Below, piece after piece: positions 51,801 to 61,598 of a stretch of DNA of 64,000 nucleotides. Position 1 is the stretch's first letter, and each line of letters begins with the position of its first letter. The notes under the pieces were generated by a model. The model saw only the letters and a program-made list of their open reading frames with translations. It did not search any database and had not been told where the DNA came from. Location: contig JBEPVM010000001.1 of NCBI GenBank assembly GCA_041690995.1, positions 78,158 to 142,157 of the forward strand, in the 5' to 3' direction. The translations under genes were made by a program, and so were the position numbers. The stretch is from UBA4722 sp041690995 (GTDB lineage Bacteria; Pseudomonadota; Gammaproteobacteria; DSM-16500).

Positions 51801-53741
51801 TCAAGCGTCCTGAATGGTCACACTAGACTCTTTCATCAACTTTGAATCAACTGGTTCAAAGCGACCGCCAAGAACATCATGTAGCCACTTTTCTGCATAA
51901 GCAAGATAGACATCAATATTAGCGTAATGTTTAAATTGATGTCCTTCATCAGAAAATGAAAGCAATCGGACTTTCTTTTTTAATTGTTTTAATTTATCAA
52001 AAATTTGTTGAGATTCTTCTTTAGTGACAATGGGATCATTATCTCCCTGGATTAATAGTAAAGGTCGTTCAATTTGGCTTGCAAAATTAAGTGGTGAACG
52101 ACTTGCTAAAAATTGCTGGCCTTCTGGAGTGTCAGGATCGCTCCCCATACTTTTTATGAAAGCACCTTTAGTGAAAAATACTTCTGAGTCTGATAAAGGA
52201 TAACCAGGAAAATCCCAATAGCTTGGTACCTTTTGCATGACTGTTATTAAACTGGACGGGCCCACAATAGAAACGCCGACTGCAAATTCTTTAGGAGTAA
52301 ATGATAATCCTGCCAAGGTCGCATATCCACCATAGCTTTGACCCATAATTCCAACTTGTGCTTCCGTTGTAATACCTTTATTGATGCACCATTTCACTCC
52401 ATCGATGAGATCAAAAAGTGCCTTCCGGCCCCATTCTCCATTTCCAGCGTTAACGAGATTTTTTCCTAGTCCTGAAGACAGTCTAAAATTCACGTTGAGA
52501 ACTGCATATCCGCGACTGGCCAGCCATTGAATATAAGGATTATACATTAAATTATTTCGTACTTGAAAAGGACCGCCGTGTGGCAAAACAATTAAAGGGA
52601 CAGGATTCTTTATAGAATCAAGAGAACTTATTTGATCAGGTAAAGTAATATAGGCAGTGAGGAGTAATCCATCCCTCGTTTTAAATTCAAAAGGAATCAC
52701 CTTTGCTAACTGCGCATAAGTTTTAGCTATGAATAGTGGAGTAATCTGTTTTGTTTCCAAATTGTAAAGGTAAAAACTAGTTCCTATTTTTTGAGGATGA
52801 TATGCTCGGACGATCCAAAACAATTTACTCTGGCTTGTGACTTCGAAATTTGTGCCAATTGTTTTTTCAAAAAAATCAAAGTTCCCTGAACCCAGGTTAT
52901 GCCATTCTTTTGTCAGCCAGTTTGTTGAGTACATACAAGGATAGTCATTGTCAAAGACAATTTCATTGATGTCACTTTTAGAATCGTGAGCCAATTTTGT
53001 TTCTTTTCCAGTGGTTAAATCCATTGATTTGAGCCATGTGGTATCAGAATTTCTTGAATCGAGATAATAAAGAGTTGAATTGTGAAGTTTTATAAGTCGT
53101 GAATGGAATGCATCTTCAGGAGAAAAGTGCATATAAACCGCATTATCTTTATAGATATCAATAGAGCCATCCGTATGGACCTCTTCTTTGAAAACGATAT
53201 TGAGATTGTCATCAAAAGTAAAACGAGAAAAACGATTATTTTCAAAAATCTTAGTTAACGAATCATTGTGAGTATCAAGAATAAAGATATCATGATATTT
53301 AGGGTTTCGATCATTAATCCCTACAGCAATCCGATGGCCACTGACTTTAAAAATTTTAGCCGTAATGTTTTTAAAATCTTTCGTATTATTTCTTAGTTTT
53401 CCCGTGCCAATATTAACAGAATATAATTGGTAAGCTTTTGAGCCATTGGTATCTTGTAAAAAAACAATATTCTTTGAATCATCTGTCCAGAAAAATCGAT
53501 AAATTTCTGGAGTAGGAAAGTGGGTAAGCTGTCTTAATGCATTATTCTGATGGCACTGATGACGCGTACATACGTAGAGATTCATTACGCCTGATGGTTG
53601 TGCTTTTACATAAGCAAGATAGTTGGAGTCGGGGCTTATCTTTATAGCCATAACATCAGGGGGCGCGAAAAGTATTGCTCTAGGGATATAGGGGGTATTT
53701 AACTGATCTGCTGACAATGCTATTCCTCCCAAGCAAAACAT
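51801..53741 (-). CDS. S9 family prolyl oligopeptidase-like peptidase, exported
   Basis: Serine peptidase of the acylaminoacyl/dipeptidyl-peptidase group. A beta-propeller region (about 30-380) precedes an alpha/beta-hydrolase domain with catalytic GQSYGGY (Ser469), GDNDPIV (Asp) and DEGHQF (His). The ATG at 53741 leaves a signal peptide that is too short. Reading upstream in frame gives 16 more codons (LRNWIKKITIFTTTIT) and completes a normal signal, beginning at a CTG at 53789 with GAGGA 7 bases before it. The true start may thus be CTG 53789. It lies just behind the ssb terminator. Confidence 0.85.
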   Translation of the reverse strand: MFCLGGIALSADQLNTPYIPRAILFAPPDVMAIKISPDSNYLAYVKAQPSGVMNLYVCTRHQCHQNNALRQLTHFPTPEIYRFFWTDDSKNIVFLQDTNGSKAYQLYSVNIGTGKLRNNTKDFKNITAKIFKVSGHRIAVGINDRNPKYHDIFILDTHNDSLTKIFENNRFSRFTFDDNLNIVFKEEVHTDGSIDIYKDNAVYMHFSPEDAFHSRLIKLHNSTLYYLDSRNSDTTWLKSMDLTTGKETKLAHDSKSDINEIVFDNDYPCMYSTNWLTKEWHNLGSGNFDFFEKTIGTNFEVTSQSKLFWIVRAYHPQKIGTSFYLYNLETKQITPLFIAKTYAQLAKVIPFEFKTRDGLLLTAYITLPDQISSLDSIKNPVPLIVLPHGGPFQVRNNLMYNPYIQWLASRGYAVLNVNFRLSSGLGKNLVNAGNGEWGRKALFDLIDGVKWCINKGITTEAQVGIMGQSYGGYATLAGLSFTPKEFAVGVSIVGPSSLITVMQKVPSYWDFPGYPLSDSEVFFTKGAFIKSMGSDPDTPEGQQFLASRSPLNFASQIERPLLLIQGDNDPIVTKEESQQIFDKLKQLKKKVRLLSFSDEGHQFKHYANIDVYLAYAEKWLHDVLGGRFEPVDSKLMKESSVTIQDA

Positions 53742-53817
53742 GGTTATCGTGGTAGTAAAAATAGTAATTTTTTTGATCCAATTACGCAGAAAAGGTTCCT
53801 CACGTATGTTTATAAAT

Positions 53818-53846
53818 AAAAAGCCTATTTAGAATAGGCTTTTTTT
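53818..53846. terminator. Bidirectional rho-independent terminator behind ssb
   Basis: AAAAAGCCTATT (53818-53829) and AATAGGCTTTTT (53833-53844) form a 12-bp stem around TAG, with T-runs on both strands. It ends ssb transcription on the minus strand and sits only 28 bases before the possible CTG start of the next gene. Confidence 0.8.
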
Positions 53847-53881
53847 ATGAATATATTTAACAAAATATACAGAGACGTTTT

Positions 53882-54352
53882 TTAAAATGGAATATCATCA
53901 TCAAAATTATCTGCTGTTGCCGCTTGCGGTTGCTCCATGTCAGCACCTGATTTTTCAGAGACGTGTGTTGGTACATCGCTGTGGCTCATATTGCTGCCAC
54001 TATTACTCCCTTTACTGTCTAGCATCTGCATAGAATCAGCGATGATTTCAGTCGTGTAACGATCCTGGTTGGTATTCTTATCTTGCCACTTGCGTGTTTG
54101 CAAACGTCCTTCAATAAAAATTTTACTGCCTTTGCGTAAATACTCGCCTGCAATTTCAGCTAAGCGGTTATAAAATACGATGCGATGCCATTCGGTACGT
54201 TCCTGGTTTTCGCCGCTTTGTTTATCTTTCCACATTTCAGTGGTAGCAATAGTCACATTTCCAACAGCTACACCATTGGGGGTGTAACGTATTTCGGGGT
54301 CGCGGCCTAAATTGCCGATGAGGATCACTTTGTTAACGCTGCCTTTTGCCAT
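53882..54352 (-). CDS. ssb: Single-stranded DNA-binding protein
   Basis: The 156-residue homotetrameric SSB. It has the OB fold (VNKVILIGNLGRDPE, YTPNGVAVGNVTIATTE, TEWHRIVFYNRLAE), a low-complexity linker and the acidic tip FDDDIPF that binds partner proteins. It is 30 bases downstream of the MFS gene and divergent neighbours include uvrA, a common proteobacterial arrangement. Confidence 0.97.
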   Translation of the reverse strand: MAKGSVNKVILIGNLGRDPEIRYTPNGVAVGNVTIATTEMWKDKQSGENQERTEWHRIVFYNRLAEIAGEYLRKGSKIFIEGRLQTRKWQDKNTNQDRYTTEIIADSMQMLDSKGSNSGSNMSHSDVPTHVSEKSGADMEQPQAATADNFDDDIPF

Positions 54353-54382
54353 GGTAAATTCTCCTAAATAAAATTAAATTTC

Positions 54383-55600
54383 TTATGCCTGGATAGAATA
54401 CTGAGGGTTTTTCATATTAAACGCAATAGCTGACCAAACAAGAGTAAGTATTGTGCAAAATAAATAAATCGAGGTGAGGCCAAATGCACCGTATAACCAG
54501 CCACCGAGAGTGCCGCCAGCAAAGATTCCTAAAAATTGTGAGCAGGAATAAATGCCAAGTGCCATGCCTTTGTGGGTAGGTGGAGCGGCGCGTGAAACCA
54601 GTGAGGGGAGAAATGCTTCAAGTAATGAAAACGCAGAAAAGAATAATAATAGACTGAGCGCAGAAAGCAATAGGTGATGTGCAAAAATCCATAATAAAAA
54701 TTCAGCGATGCCAATGAGAATGATACTGCCGATAAAAAAGGGTTTTACACAGTGCTTTTTTTCAGCAACCATAATACAACCGATTGCAGATAAGAAAGAA
54801 ATAATGAGTATGGGTATGTATAACATCCATTGCTGGTTGCTGTTTAGGCCAGCTAGTGTTTGCAAGCTGATTGGGATCGCGACAAAACTGGCGGTAAAAA
54901 GAAGGTGTAATAAAAATATGCCACTATTTAATCGTCTTAACTCGGTATGTTTTAATAGAGCTAAAAATTGTTGAGATGGTGACTCGTTTTTTATGAGAAG
55001 GTTATTCCTGGTAGGTTTAGGCGTTGGAACAAGCGTAAATAATAAGACAATCGCAATAATACTCAATAAAGCGGCTAACCAGAAAATGCCACTGACTTGA
55101 ATCCAGGCTGCGCTAATAGGCCCTATGACCATCGCTAATGAAAAAGAAAGCCCTATTGTGACGCCTGAAATAGCCATCGCTTTGGTGCGTTGTGTGGTGC
55201 GGGTTAAATCAGCTATTAATGCGATAATAGTGCTACCCACAGCGCCTGCGCCTTGCAGGGTTCGTCCGAGCAGCATGCCCCAGATAGTATGTGACAGGGC
55301 GGCAATCATGCTACCCATTGCAAAAATACATAAACCCAGAGCAATTATTTTTTTTCGCCCAACATGGTCAGATAAAGTGCCGAATGGGATTTGTAATAAC
55401 GCTTGAACTAAGCCGTAAATGCCCATCGATAGCCCGATCAGGAATGGCGTTGCGCCCGATAAATGTGAGGTATATAACGCAAATAAAGGCAGCACCATAA
55501 ACAACCCTAGCATGCGCAAGCATAAGATAGTGGATAAAGAAAAAACAGCCCGGCGTTCAATGGCGTTCATTTTAGAAGTTTTAGAGTTAGAGCGGGTCAT
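54383..55600 (-). CDS. MFS transporter
   Basis: A 405-residue major facilitator with twelve helices. The loop 2-3 motif GTLSDHVGRKKII is diagnostic of drug:H+ antiporter-type MFS proteins. It lies between uvrA (divergent) and ssb, the position occupied by YajR/Bcr-like transporters in many gammaproteobacteria. The substrate is unknown. The start could also be the ATG ten codons later. Confidence 0.9.
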   Translation of the reverse strand: MTRSNSKTSKMNAIERRAVFSLSTILCLRMLGLFMVLPLFALYTSHLSGATPFLIGLSMGIYGLVQALLQIPFGTLSDHVGRKKIIALGLCIFAMGSMIAALSHTIWGMLLGRTLQGAGAVGSTIIALIADLTRTTQRTKAMAISGVTIGLSFSLAMVIGPISAAWIQVSGIFWLAALLSIIAIVLLFTLVPTPKPTRNNLLIKNESPSQQFLALLKHTELRRLNSGIFLLHLLFTASFVAIPISLQTLAGLNSNQQWMLYIPILIISFLSAIGCIMVAEKKHCVKPFFIGSIILIGIAEFLLWIFAHHLLLSALSLLLFFSAFSLLEAFLPSLVSRAAPPTHKGMALGIYSCSQFLGIFAGGTLGGWLYGAFGLTSIYLFCTILTLVWSAIAFNMKNPQYSIQA

Positions 55601-55667
55601 CTGCGTATTCTTTCGTTATAATAAGTCCCCATTATAATGAATAGACGTTTTAAACGATAAACATATT

Positions 55668-58526
55668 ATGAAAGAAATTCAGATTCGAGGTGCTCGCACC
55701 CATAACTTAAAGAATATTAATTTAAATATTCCCCGTGACCAACTGACAGTGATCACGGGTCTTTCAGGCTCGGGTAAATCTTCTTTGGCATTTGATACTT
55801 TATATGCGGAAGGCCAGCGGCGCTATGTAGAGTCATTGTCATCTTATGCGCGGCAATTTTTATCGCTCATGGAAAAACCCGATGTGGATCATATTGAAGG
55901 GTTATCTCCTGCTATTTCGATCGAGCAAAAATCGACTTCTCATAATCCGCGTTCTACTGTTGGAACTATCACCGAGATTTATGATTATTTGCGTTTATTA
56001 TTTGCCAAAGTAGGACAGCCACGTTGCCCTGAACATCAACATATCTTAGAAGCGCAAACCATTAGTCAAATAGTGGATATTGTTTTAGCCATGCCAGATG
56101 AAACTAAAATTATGGTGTTAGCGCCGATGGTACGCGAACGCAAAGGCGAGCATTTGGAATTATTGCAACAATTGCGTAGCCAAGGGTATGTACGCGCACG
56201 TATTGATGGTGAGTTAGTAGAATTAGATCAAGCACCCAAATTAGATTTGCGTCGTAAACACACGATTGAAGTCGTAATTGATCGATTAAAAGTCCGTCCT
56301 GATGCTCGTTTAAGATTAGCAGAATCCTTTGAAACAGCGTTGCGTTTAGCTGATGGCTTAGCGGCGGTTGGTTTGATGGATGATCCTAATGACGTGCCTC
56401 AAGTATTTTCTGAAAAATTTGCCTGTCCAGATTGCGGATATAGTTTGGCAGAGTTAACACCGCGTTTATTTTCTTTTAATAGTCCAACAGGCGCGTGTCC
56501 CGCGTGTGATGGCTTAGGCATTAAGCAAAATTTTGATGCGGATTTGATTGTAACGCATCCCGATTTTAGCTTAGCAGAGGGTGCGATTCGAGGGTGGGAC
56601 AAAAGAAATCCTTATTATTTTCAAATGTTGTCTTGTCTTGCAAAACATTTTAAATTTAATGTTGATACAGCGTTTTCGAAGTTACCTAAAAAAATTCAAA
56701 CTGTCATACTCTATGGCAGTGGCAATGAAATTATTCATTTTCAATATCGCAATGATCAAGGCCGTAGTTTCAATAAAAAAGATCCCTTTGAAGGGATTAT
56801 CCCCAATATGGAACGTCGTTATCGTGAAACAGAATCAGAGATGGTGCGTGAAGAACTCAGTAAATATCTAGCGAATAAGAAATGTGAAGCATGTGGCGGT
56901 GCACGTCTATCAAAAGCGGCACGGCATGTCTTTGTTGCGGATAAGTCATTGCCTGACCTGACGGGTTATTCGATTAGTCAAAGCAGAAAATTTTTTGAAA
57001 ATTTACAGTTGACAGGGTTTCGTGCTGAAATTGCGGTTAAAATTTTAAAAGAACTCATCAGCCGCTTGGATTTTTTAATCAATGTAGGATTGGATTATTT
57101 AAGTTTAGATCGCAGCGCAGAAACATTATCAGGCGGTGAAGCGCAACGCATTCGTTTAGCGAGTCAAATTGGCGCGGGCTTAGTCGGTGTCATGTATATT
57201 TTAGATGAACCTTCTATTGGATTGCATCAGCGTGATAACGCACGTTTATTAAAAACACTTTACCATTTGCGGGACTTAGGCAATACCGTGATTGTAGTTG
57301 AACACGATGAAGAGGCGATTTTAAGCGCGGATCATGTCATTGACATAGGCCCTGGCGCGGGCGTGCATGGTGGTACGATTGTCGCGGAAGGAACACCTGC
57401 GGATATTTTGCGGCACCCCCATTCATTGACGGGTCAATATTTATCAGGTAAACGGCAAATTACAGTACCAGAAAAACGTCTTTCGATGGATCCTAAAAAA
57501 ATTATTTTATTGGAAGGTGCGACAGGTAACAATTTAAAAAATATCACTGTTAAAATTCCATTGCATTTGATGACGTGTGTGACGGGTGTTTCAGGTTCAG
57601 GTAAATCGACATTAATTAATGATACCTTAGCGCCATTAGTTGCGCGTGCAGTAAATGGTACTTCCCAGGAGGAACCTGCTGCTCATAAAAATGTAGAAGG
57701 CTTAGACCAATTTGATAAAATAGTCGAAATAGACCAGAGTCCCATTGGTCGCACCCCCCGATCTAATCCAGCCACTTACACAGGTTTATTTACGCCTATT
57801 CGCGAGTTATTTGCAGGCACACAAGAAGCACGTTCACGTGGATTTACACCAGGCCGATTTAGTTTCAATGTCAAAGGCGGCCGTTGTGAAGCCTGTCAAG
57901 GTGATGGCGTAATTAAAGTCGAAATGCACTTTCTCGCCGATGTCTATGTGACGTGCGATGTTTGCCAAGGTAAACGTTATAATCGTGAAACATTAGAAAT
58001 CACTTATAAAGGGAAAAATATTCAGCAAGTGTTAGCAATGACAATTGAAGATGCTCGTGTTTTCTTTGATGCTATTCCCGTTGTGTCACGTAAATTACAA
58101 ACGTTAATAGATGTCGGTTTATCGTATATTTGTTTAGGTCAAAGCGCGACAACTTTATCGGGGGGTGAAGCGCAGCGAATTAAATTAGCACGCGAGCTGT
58201 CGCGTCGTGATACAGGTAACACACTTTATATTTTAGATGAACCCACGACAGGGTTACATTTTTTTGACATAGAACAATTACTCAAAGTATTACATCGATT
58301 ACGTGATGCAGGTAATACGATTGTAATTATCGAACATAATTTAGATGTGATTAAAACGGCTGACTGGATTATTGATCTAGGACCCGAGGGAGGCGATAAA
58401 GGCGGTCAGATTGTCGCGGTCGGCACACCTGAAGAAGTTGCGAAACATAAAACATCGTATACAGGGTTTTTCTTGCGGAAGACGCTGAAGTCGCGCACTA
58501 AATCCAGTGCTGTGCATGTGCAATGA
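55668..58526 (+). CDS. uvrA: Excinuclease ABC subunit A
   Basis: Damage-recognition ATPase of nucleotide excision repair. The 952 residues have two ABC modules: Walker A GLSGSGKSS near 32 and GVSGSGKST near 645, signatures LSGGEAQRIRLA and LSGGEAQRIKLA, and Walker B ILDEPSIGLH and ILDEPTTGLH. Zinc-finger cysteines are at CPDCGY...CPACDG and CEACQGDG...CDVCQG. A third CxxC set (CEACGGAR) belongs to the insertion. The length is standard. Its 3' end overlaps a convergent small gene by 29 bases. Confidence 0.98.
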   Translation: MKEIQIRGARTHNLKNINLNIPRDQLTVITGLSGSGKSSLAFDTLYAEGQRRYVESLSSYARQFLSLMEKPDVDHIEGLSPAISIEQKSTSHNPRSTVGTITEIYDYLRLLFAKVGQPRCPEHQHILEAQTISQIVDIVLAMPDETKIMVLAPMVRERKGEHLELLQQLRSQGYVRARIDGELVELDQAPKLDLRRKHTIEVVIDRLKVRPDARLRLAESFETALRLADGLAAVGLMDDPNDVPQVFSEKFACPDCGYSLAELTPRLFSFNSPTGACPACDGLGIKQNFDADLIVTHPDFSLAEGAIRGWDKRNPYYFQMLSCLAKHFKFNVDTAFSKLPKKIQTVILYGSGNEIIHFQYRNDQGRSFNKKDPFEGIIPNMERRYRETESEMVREELSKYLANKKCEACGGARLSKAARHVFVADKSLPDLTGYSISQSRKFFENLQLTGFRAEIAVKILKELISRLDFLINVGLDYLSLDRSAETLSGGEAQRIRLASQIGAGLVGVMYILDEPSIGLHQRDNARLLKTLYHLRDLGNTVIVVEHDEEAILSADHVIDIGPGAGVHGGTIVAEGTPADILRHPHSLTGQYLSGKRQITVPEKRLSMDPKKIILLEGATGNNLKNITVKIPLHLMTCVTGVSGSGKSTLINDTLAPLVARAVNGTSQEEPAAHKNVEGLDQFDKIVEIDQSPIGRTPRSNPATYTGLFTPIRELFAGTQEARSRGFTPGRFSFNVKGGRCEACQGDGVIKVEMHFLADVYVTCDVCQGKRYNRETLEITYKGKNIQQVLAMTIEDARVFFDAIPVVSRKLQTLIDVGLSYICLGQSATTLSGGEAQRIKLARELSRRDTGNTLYILDEPTTGLHFFDIEQLLKVLHRLRDAGNTIVIIEHNLDVIKTADWIIDLGPEGGDKGGQIVAVGTPEEVAKHKTSYTGFFLRKTLKSRTKSSAVHVQ

Positions 58527-58779
58527 GTCCTGCCAGACCAATCATCATGCTCATTAGCCATAAAAAGCTAGACCAATTCCGGTTGATGAGGATATTAAAT
58601 TTATCATCCATTTTTTTTTCGAAAGCATCAAATTTAGCATCAAACTTAGCATCTATCCTTTCAAATTTAGCATCTATTTTATCAAATTGACGTTTCATAT
58701 CCTGCTTGATATCAGATAAAGTAGTATTTATATTTGAAAGAGTTGTTTCAACAATAGCTAATCGTTCATCATCGCTCAT
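58498..58779 (-). CDS. Short coiled-coil protein with C-terminal membrane helix, intact copy
   Basis: The start at 58779 has AGGAG 6 bases upstream and gives 93 residues (MSDDERL...). The middle is a heptad-type coiled coil (FERIDAKFDAKFDAFEKK) and the end a membrane helix (SSFLWLMSMMIGLAGLI). A frame start at 58806 adds nine residues but lacks a ribosome site. It is paralogous to 51362-51670. Similar short coiled-coil/TM proteins are common in intracellular bacteria and phage regions; the function is unknown. It is convergent with uvrA. Confidence 0.75.
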   Translation of the reverse strand: MSDDERLAIVETTLSNINTTLSDIKQDMKRQFDKIDAKFERIDAKFDAKFDAFEKKMDDKFNILINRNWSSFLWLMSMMIGLAGLIAHAQHWI

Positions 58780-58914
58780 ATAAGTCTCCTGTTTTCTAGC
58801 TGCCATTTATTATTATCCTTGTGTGAAAGTATAGCATGGGAATGAATTATTTGTGGAAGGATGTTGATGAGAAAATAATAAGAGAAGATTTTAGATCAGA
58901 AAGGAAAAAAAATT

Positions 58915-59562
58915 CTACATCAAATTAAAAAGAGAAGCAATCCCATTGGTTAGGAAAATAATAGGCGGGAAGAGGATATAGGACAGTATGTGAGTAAACA
59001 TTAATAACAAGAGAATAAAAAACCCGTACGGTTCCAGCAGATAAAAATACCAAGCGATTTTACCTGGCAGCAGATGATAAAGCGCTCGCCCGCCATCAAG
59101 CGGTGGAATGGGTAAGCAATTCAACACACCGAGCAGCACGTTTATTTGGATGCCCGCTAACCCCATCCCTACCAAGGGTACACCAAACCACAGAGGTAGC
59201 TGCATGCTTAGCTTAGCAATGATAGCCCATATCAAAGCCATCAGAAAATTGGCAGTCGGCCCTGCAAGTGCAACGATGACCATATCAGAACGCGGGTGAC
59301 GTAAATTGCGTGCATCAATGGGTACGGGCTTAGCCCAGCCAAAAATAAAATTGCTGATGGTGAGTAATACCAGAGGCATAATAACGGTGCCTATGGGGTC
59401 AATATGTTTGATTGGGTTTAATGTCAATCGACCCGATAAACGCGCAGTCTGGTCGCCAAAGAAGGATGCCACCCAGCCATGGGCCACTTCATGCCCTGTA
59501 ATGGCAAACAAAACGGGCAATGCCCAAATAGCAATTTTTTGTATAATGCTGCTTTCTATCAT
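58915..59562 (-). CDS. Site-2 protease-like M50 family peptidase
   Basis: A 215-residue intramembrane zinc metalloprotease. The zinc-binding GHEVAHGW (HExxH, near 23-30) lies in the first helices, and the third ligand region is CLPIPPLDGGRAL, the NPDG-like motif. Five or six helices are predicted. No PDZ or CBS domain is present, so it belongs to the small group rather than RseP. Substrates are unknown. It is divergent from cca. Confidence 0.9.
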   Translation of the reverse strand: MIESSIIQKIAIWALPVLFAITGHEVAHGWVASFFGDQTARLSGRLTLNPIKHIDPIGTVIMPLVLLTISNFIFGWAKPVPIDARNLRHPRSDMVIVALAGPTANFLMALIWAIIAKLSMQLPLWFGVPLVGMGLAGIQINVLLGVLNCLPIPPLDGGRALYHLLPGKIAWYFYLLEPYGFFILLLLMFTHILSYILFPPIIFLTNGIASLFNLM

Positions 59563-59629
59563 TTTCGCAGTATAAAAGAAAAATACATCTAATTCCTAGA
59601 AAAAATTTGTTACCATGGGTTTTATGACC

Positions 59630-60721
59630 ATGAAAATTTATTTAGTCGGCGGAGCCGTACGTGACCAATTACTTGGCGTTCCTGTCAAGGAAAGAGATTG
59701 GGTAGTGGTAGGGGCTACCCCAGAGGATATGCTCGCCGCAGGATTTCGCCAAGTCGGAAAAGACTTTCCTGTGTTTTTGCACCCTAAAACAAACGAAGAA
59801 TATGCGTTAGCACGCACTGAGCGTAAAGTGGGACGGGGCTATACTGGGTTTGAGTTTGATGTATCTCCGCAGGTGACTCTTGAAGAAGACTTGAAACGTC
59901 GTGATCTGACTATCAATGCCATGGCACAAACACCCGAAGGCGCTATTATTGACCCTTATCATGGCCGGGAAGATTTAGCAAAAAAGATTCTGCGTCATGT
60001 TTCTTCGGCATTTATTGAAGATCCTGTACGGATATTGCGCGTTGCGCGTTTTAATGCACGATTTGATTTTGACGTAGCGCCTGAAACATTAAAACTGATG
60101 CGCACCATGGTTGAGCAAGGTGAAGTGGACGCACTCGTTGCTGAACGCGTTTGGAAAGAAGTAGAACGTGCGCTGGGTGAATCGTATCCAGAAAATTTCT
60201 TTGCAGTGCTGATAGCGTGCAGCGCTTTTACTGTGTTATTTCCTCAAATGATATTTTCTAAAACTGAACTCACAGCGTTAAGACAAGCGGTCATGTTTTC
60301 TAATAACCCACCCATTCGTTTTGCCGCATTATTACATACATTATCTGAATTTGAAATCCAAGCGTTGAGTGATCGTTATCGTATACCGGCCCATTATCGT
60401 GAACTGGCTATTTTAGTTTCTAAATACTTACCGCATTATCAAACAGCAAAGACTTTAACTGCAGAAGAACTATTAGAATTGTTACAGAGCACAGATGCTT
60501 TCCGGCGTTTTGAGCGGTTTAAAAATTTTTTATTGGCTTGTGAAGCCTGCTCTTTTGATGGGGGTTCTTCTCGTGCCTTATCAGAGTGGGTGCTTGCTTG
60601 TTATGATGTGGCCAAAAATAGCAATATTGCCCCACTGACTGCTTCGTTTACGGGTCAAGAGCTTGCTCAACAAATTAAAGAAGAGCGACGAATGACCTTG
60701 CGGAAATGGTTATCTAAATAG
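59630..60721 (+). CDS. cca: CCA tRNA nucleotidyltransferase
   Basis: Adds or repairs the 3' CCA of tRNAs. The start at 59630 gives the family N-terminus KIYLVGGAVRDQLLG; in-frame ATGs at 59615 and 59624 are alternatives, and none has a good ribosome site. RDLTINAMA and RILRVARFNARF are class II motifs. The protein is about 363 residues, shorter than the E. coli enzyme (412), and the HD-type histidine-aspartate pair is not seen in the C-terminal half (FAALLHTLSEF), so the phosphohydrolase activities are probably missing. It is essential here, since the tRNA-Leu gene lacks CCA. Confidence 0.92.
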   Translation: MKIYLVGGAVRDQLLGVPVKERDWVVVGATPEDMLAAGFRQVGKDFPVFLHPKTNEEYALARTERKVGRGYTGFEFDVSPQVTLEEDLKRRDLTINAMAQTPEGAIIDPYHGREDLAKKILRHVSSAFIEDPVRILRVARFNARFDFDVAPETLKLMRTMVEQGEVDALVAERVWKEVERALGESYPENFFAVLIACSAFTVLFPQMIFSKTELTALRQAVMFSNNPPIRFAALLHTLSEFEIQALSDRYRIPAHYRELAILVSKYLPHYQTAKTLTAEELLELLQSTDAFRRFERFKNFLLACEACSFDGGSSRALSEWVLACYDVAKNSNIAPLTASFTGQELAQQIKEERRMTLRKWLSK

Positions 60722-60791
60722 CCTTGACTTTAATGCGAGGCTATTCTAACGTAAGCTATCTTTAAAATTAATCTTTCAGAAAGGGTATCAG

Positions 60792-61595
60792 ATGAAAAAG
60801 AATTATATGATGAGCGTGATATTATCGAGCTTGTTAGTACCAAGTATGGCTGCTTTTAGTGTTACACCTTCTACAATGAGTAATACGATGAATCCAGCGC
60901 AAGAGAAACAGGTAGAAGCTGCTGTTCACGATTTTATTATTAAAAATCCCGAAGTCGTTATTCAATCACTTCAAGGTTACCAGCAAAAACAGATAGCAGA
61001 TCAAACCAAAAAATTTGAAAAAATTCAACAAAACGCGCCTCAGTATGCGAACCAATTATTCCACGGTGCGGCTGATCCTGTAGGAGGAAATCCGAATGGC
61101 GCAGTGACATTAGTCGAATTTTTTGATTATCAGTGTCCGCATTGTATTGATATGACAGCAACGATTGAAAGCCTCCTTAAAACTCATCCTAATTTAAAGG
61201 TTGTTTTAAAAGAATTCCCTATTCGAGGTGCCATGTCTGAACTCGCCACACGCGCTGCTTTGGCCGCTCAAAAACAAGGTAAATATTTTGAGTTGCATAC
61301 AGCCTTGATGAGTTCGAAAATAGAGCCTTTAACTGAAAATACCATTTATGATCTTGCTAAATCCGCAGGCTTAAATGTGGATAAATTAAAAGTCGATATG
61401 AAAGACAAATCTGTTGATCAGCAGATTAAGACAAATTATCAGCTAGCGAAAGATTTGCAAATTATGTTTACACCCGTTCTCTTTATTGCCAAGAGTAATG
61501 TGACTCCTAATGTGAAATCATCGGATATTGCATTTATCCCAGGTCAAATTTCTAATGAACAATTAACGGATGTTCTTAAAAAAATAGGGGGGTAA
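60792..61595 (+). CDS. DsbA-family thiol oxidoreductase, Com1-like
   Basis: A 267-residue exported thioredoxin-fold protein similar in layout to Coxiella Com1. A signal peptide (1-21) and a helical N-terminal extension with VEAAVHDFIIKNPEVVIQSL come first. The DsbA domain has FFDYQCPHC with redox cysteines 115 and 118 and a cis-Pro in FTPVLFI. It should oxidise or isomerise disulfides in exported proteins and may be surface-exposed, as Com1 is. The next gene begins 3 bases after its stop. Confidence 0.9.
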   Translation: MKKNYMMSVILSSLLVPSMAAFSVTPSTMSNTMNPAQEKQVEAAVHDFIIKNPEVVIQSLQGYQQKQIADQTKKFEKIQQNAPQYANQLFHGAADPVGGNPNGAVTLVEFFDYQCPHCIDMTATIESLLKTHPNLKVVLKEFPIRGAMSELATRAALAAQKQGKYFELHTALMSSKIEPLTENTIYDLAKSAGLNVDKLKVDMKDKSVDQQIKTNYQLAKDLQIMFTPVLFIAKSNVTPNVKSSDIAFIPGQISNEQLTDVLKKIGG

Positions 61596-61598
61596 GTT

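Noticed and set aside
60714..60746. AATAGCCT/AGGCTATT hairpin after cca as a terminator
   Set aside because: The 8-bp stem has a 13-base loop and no T-run; too weak to list.
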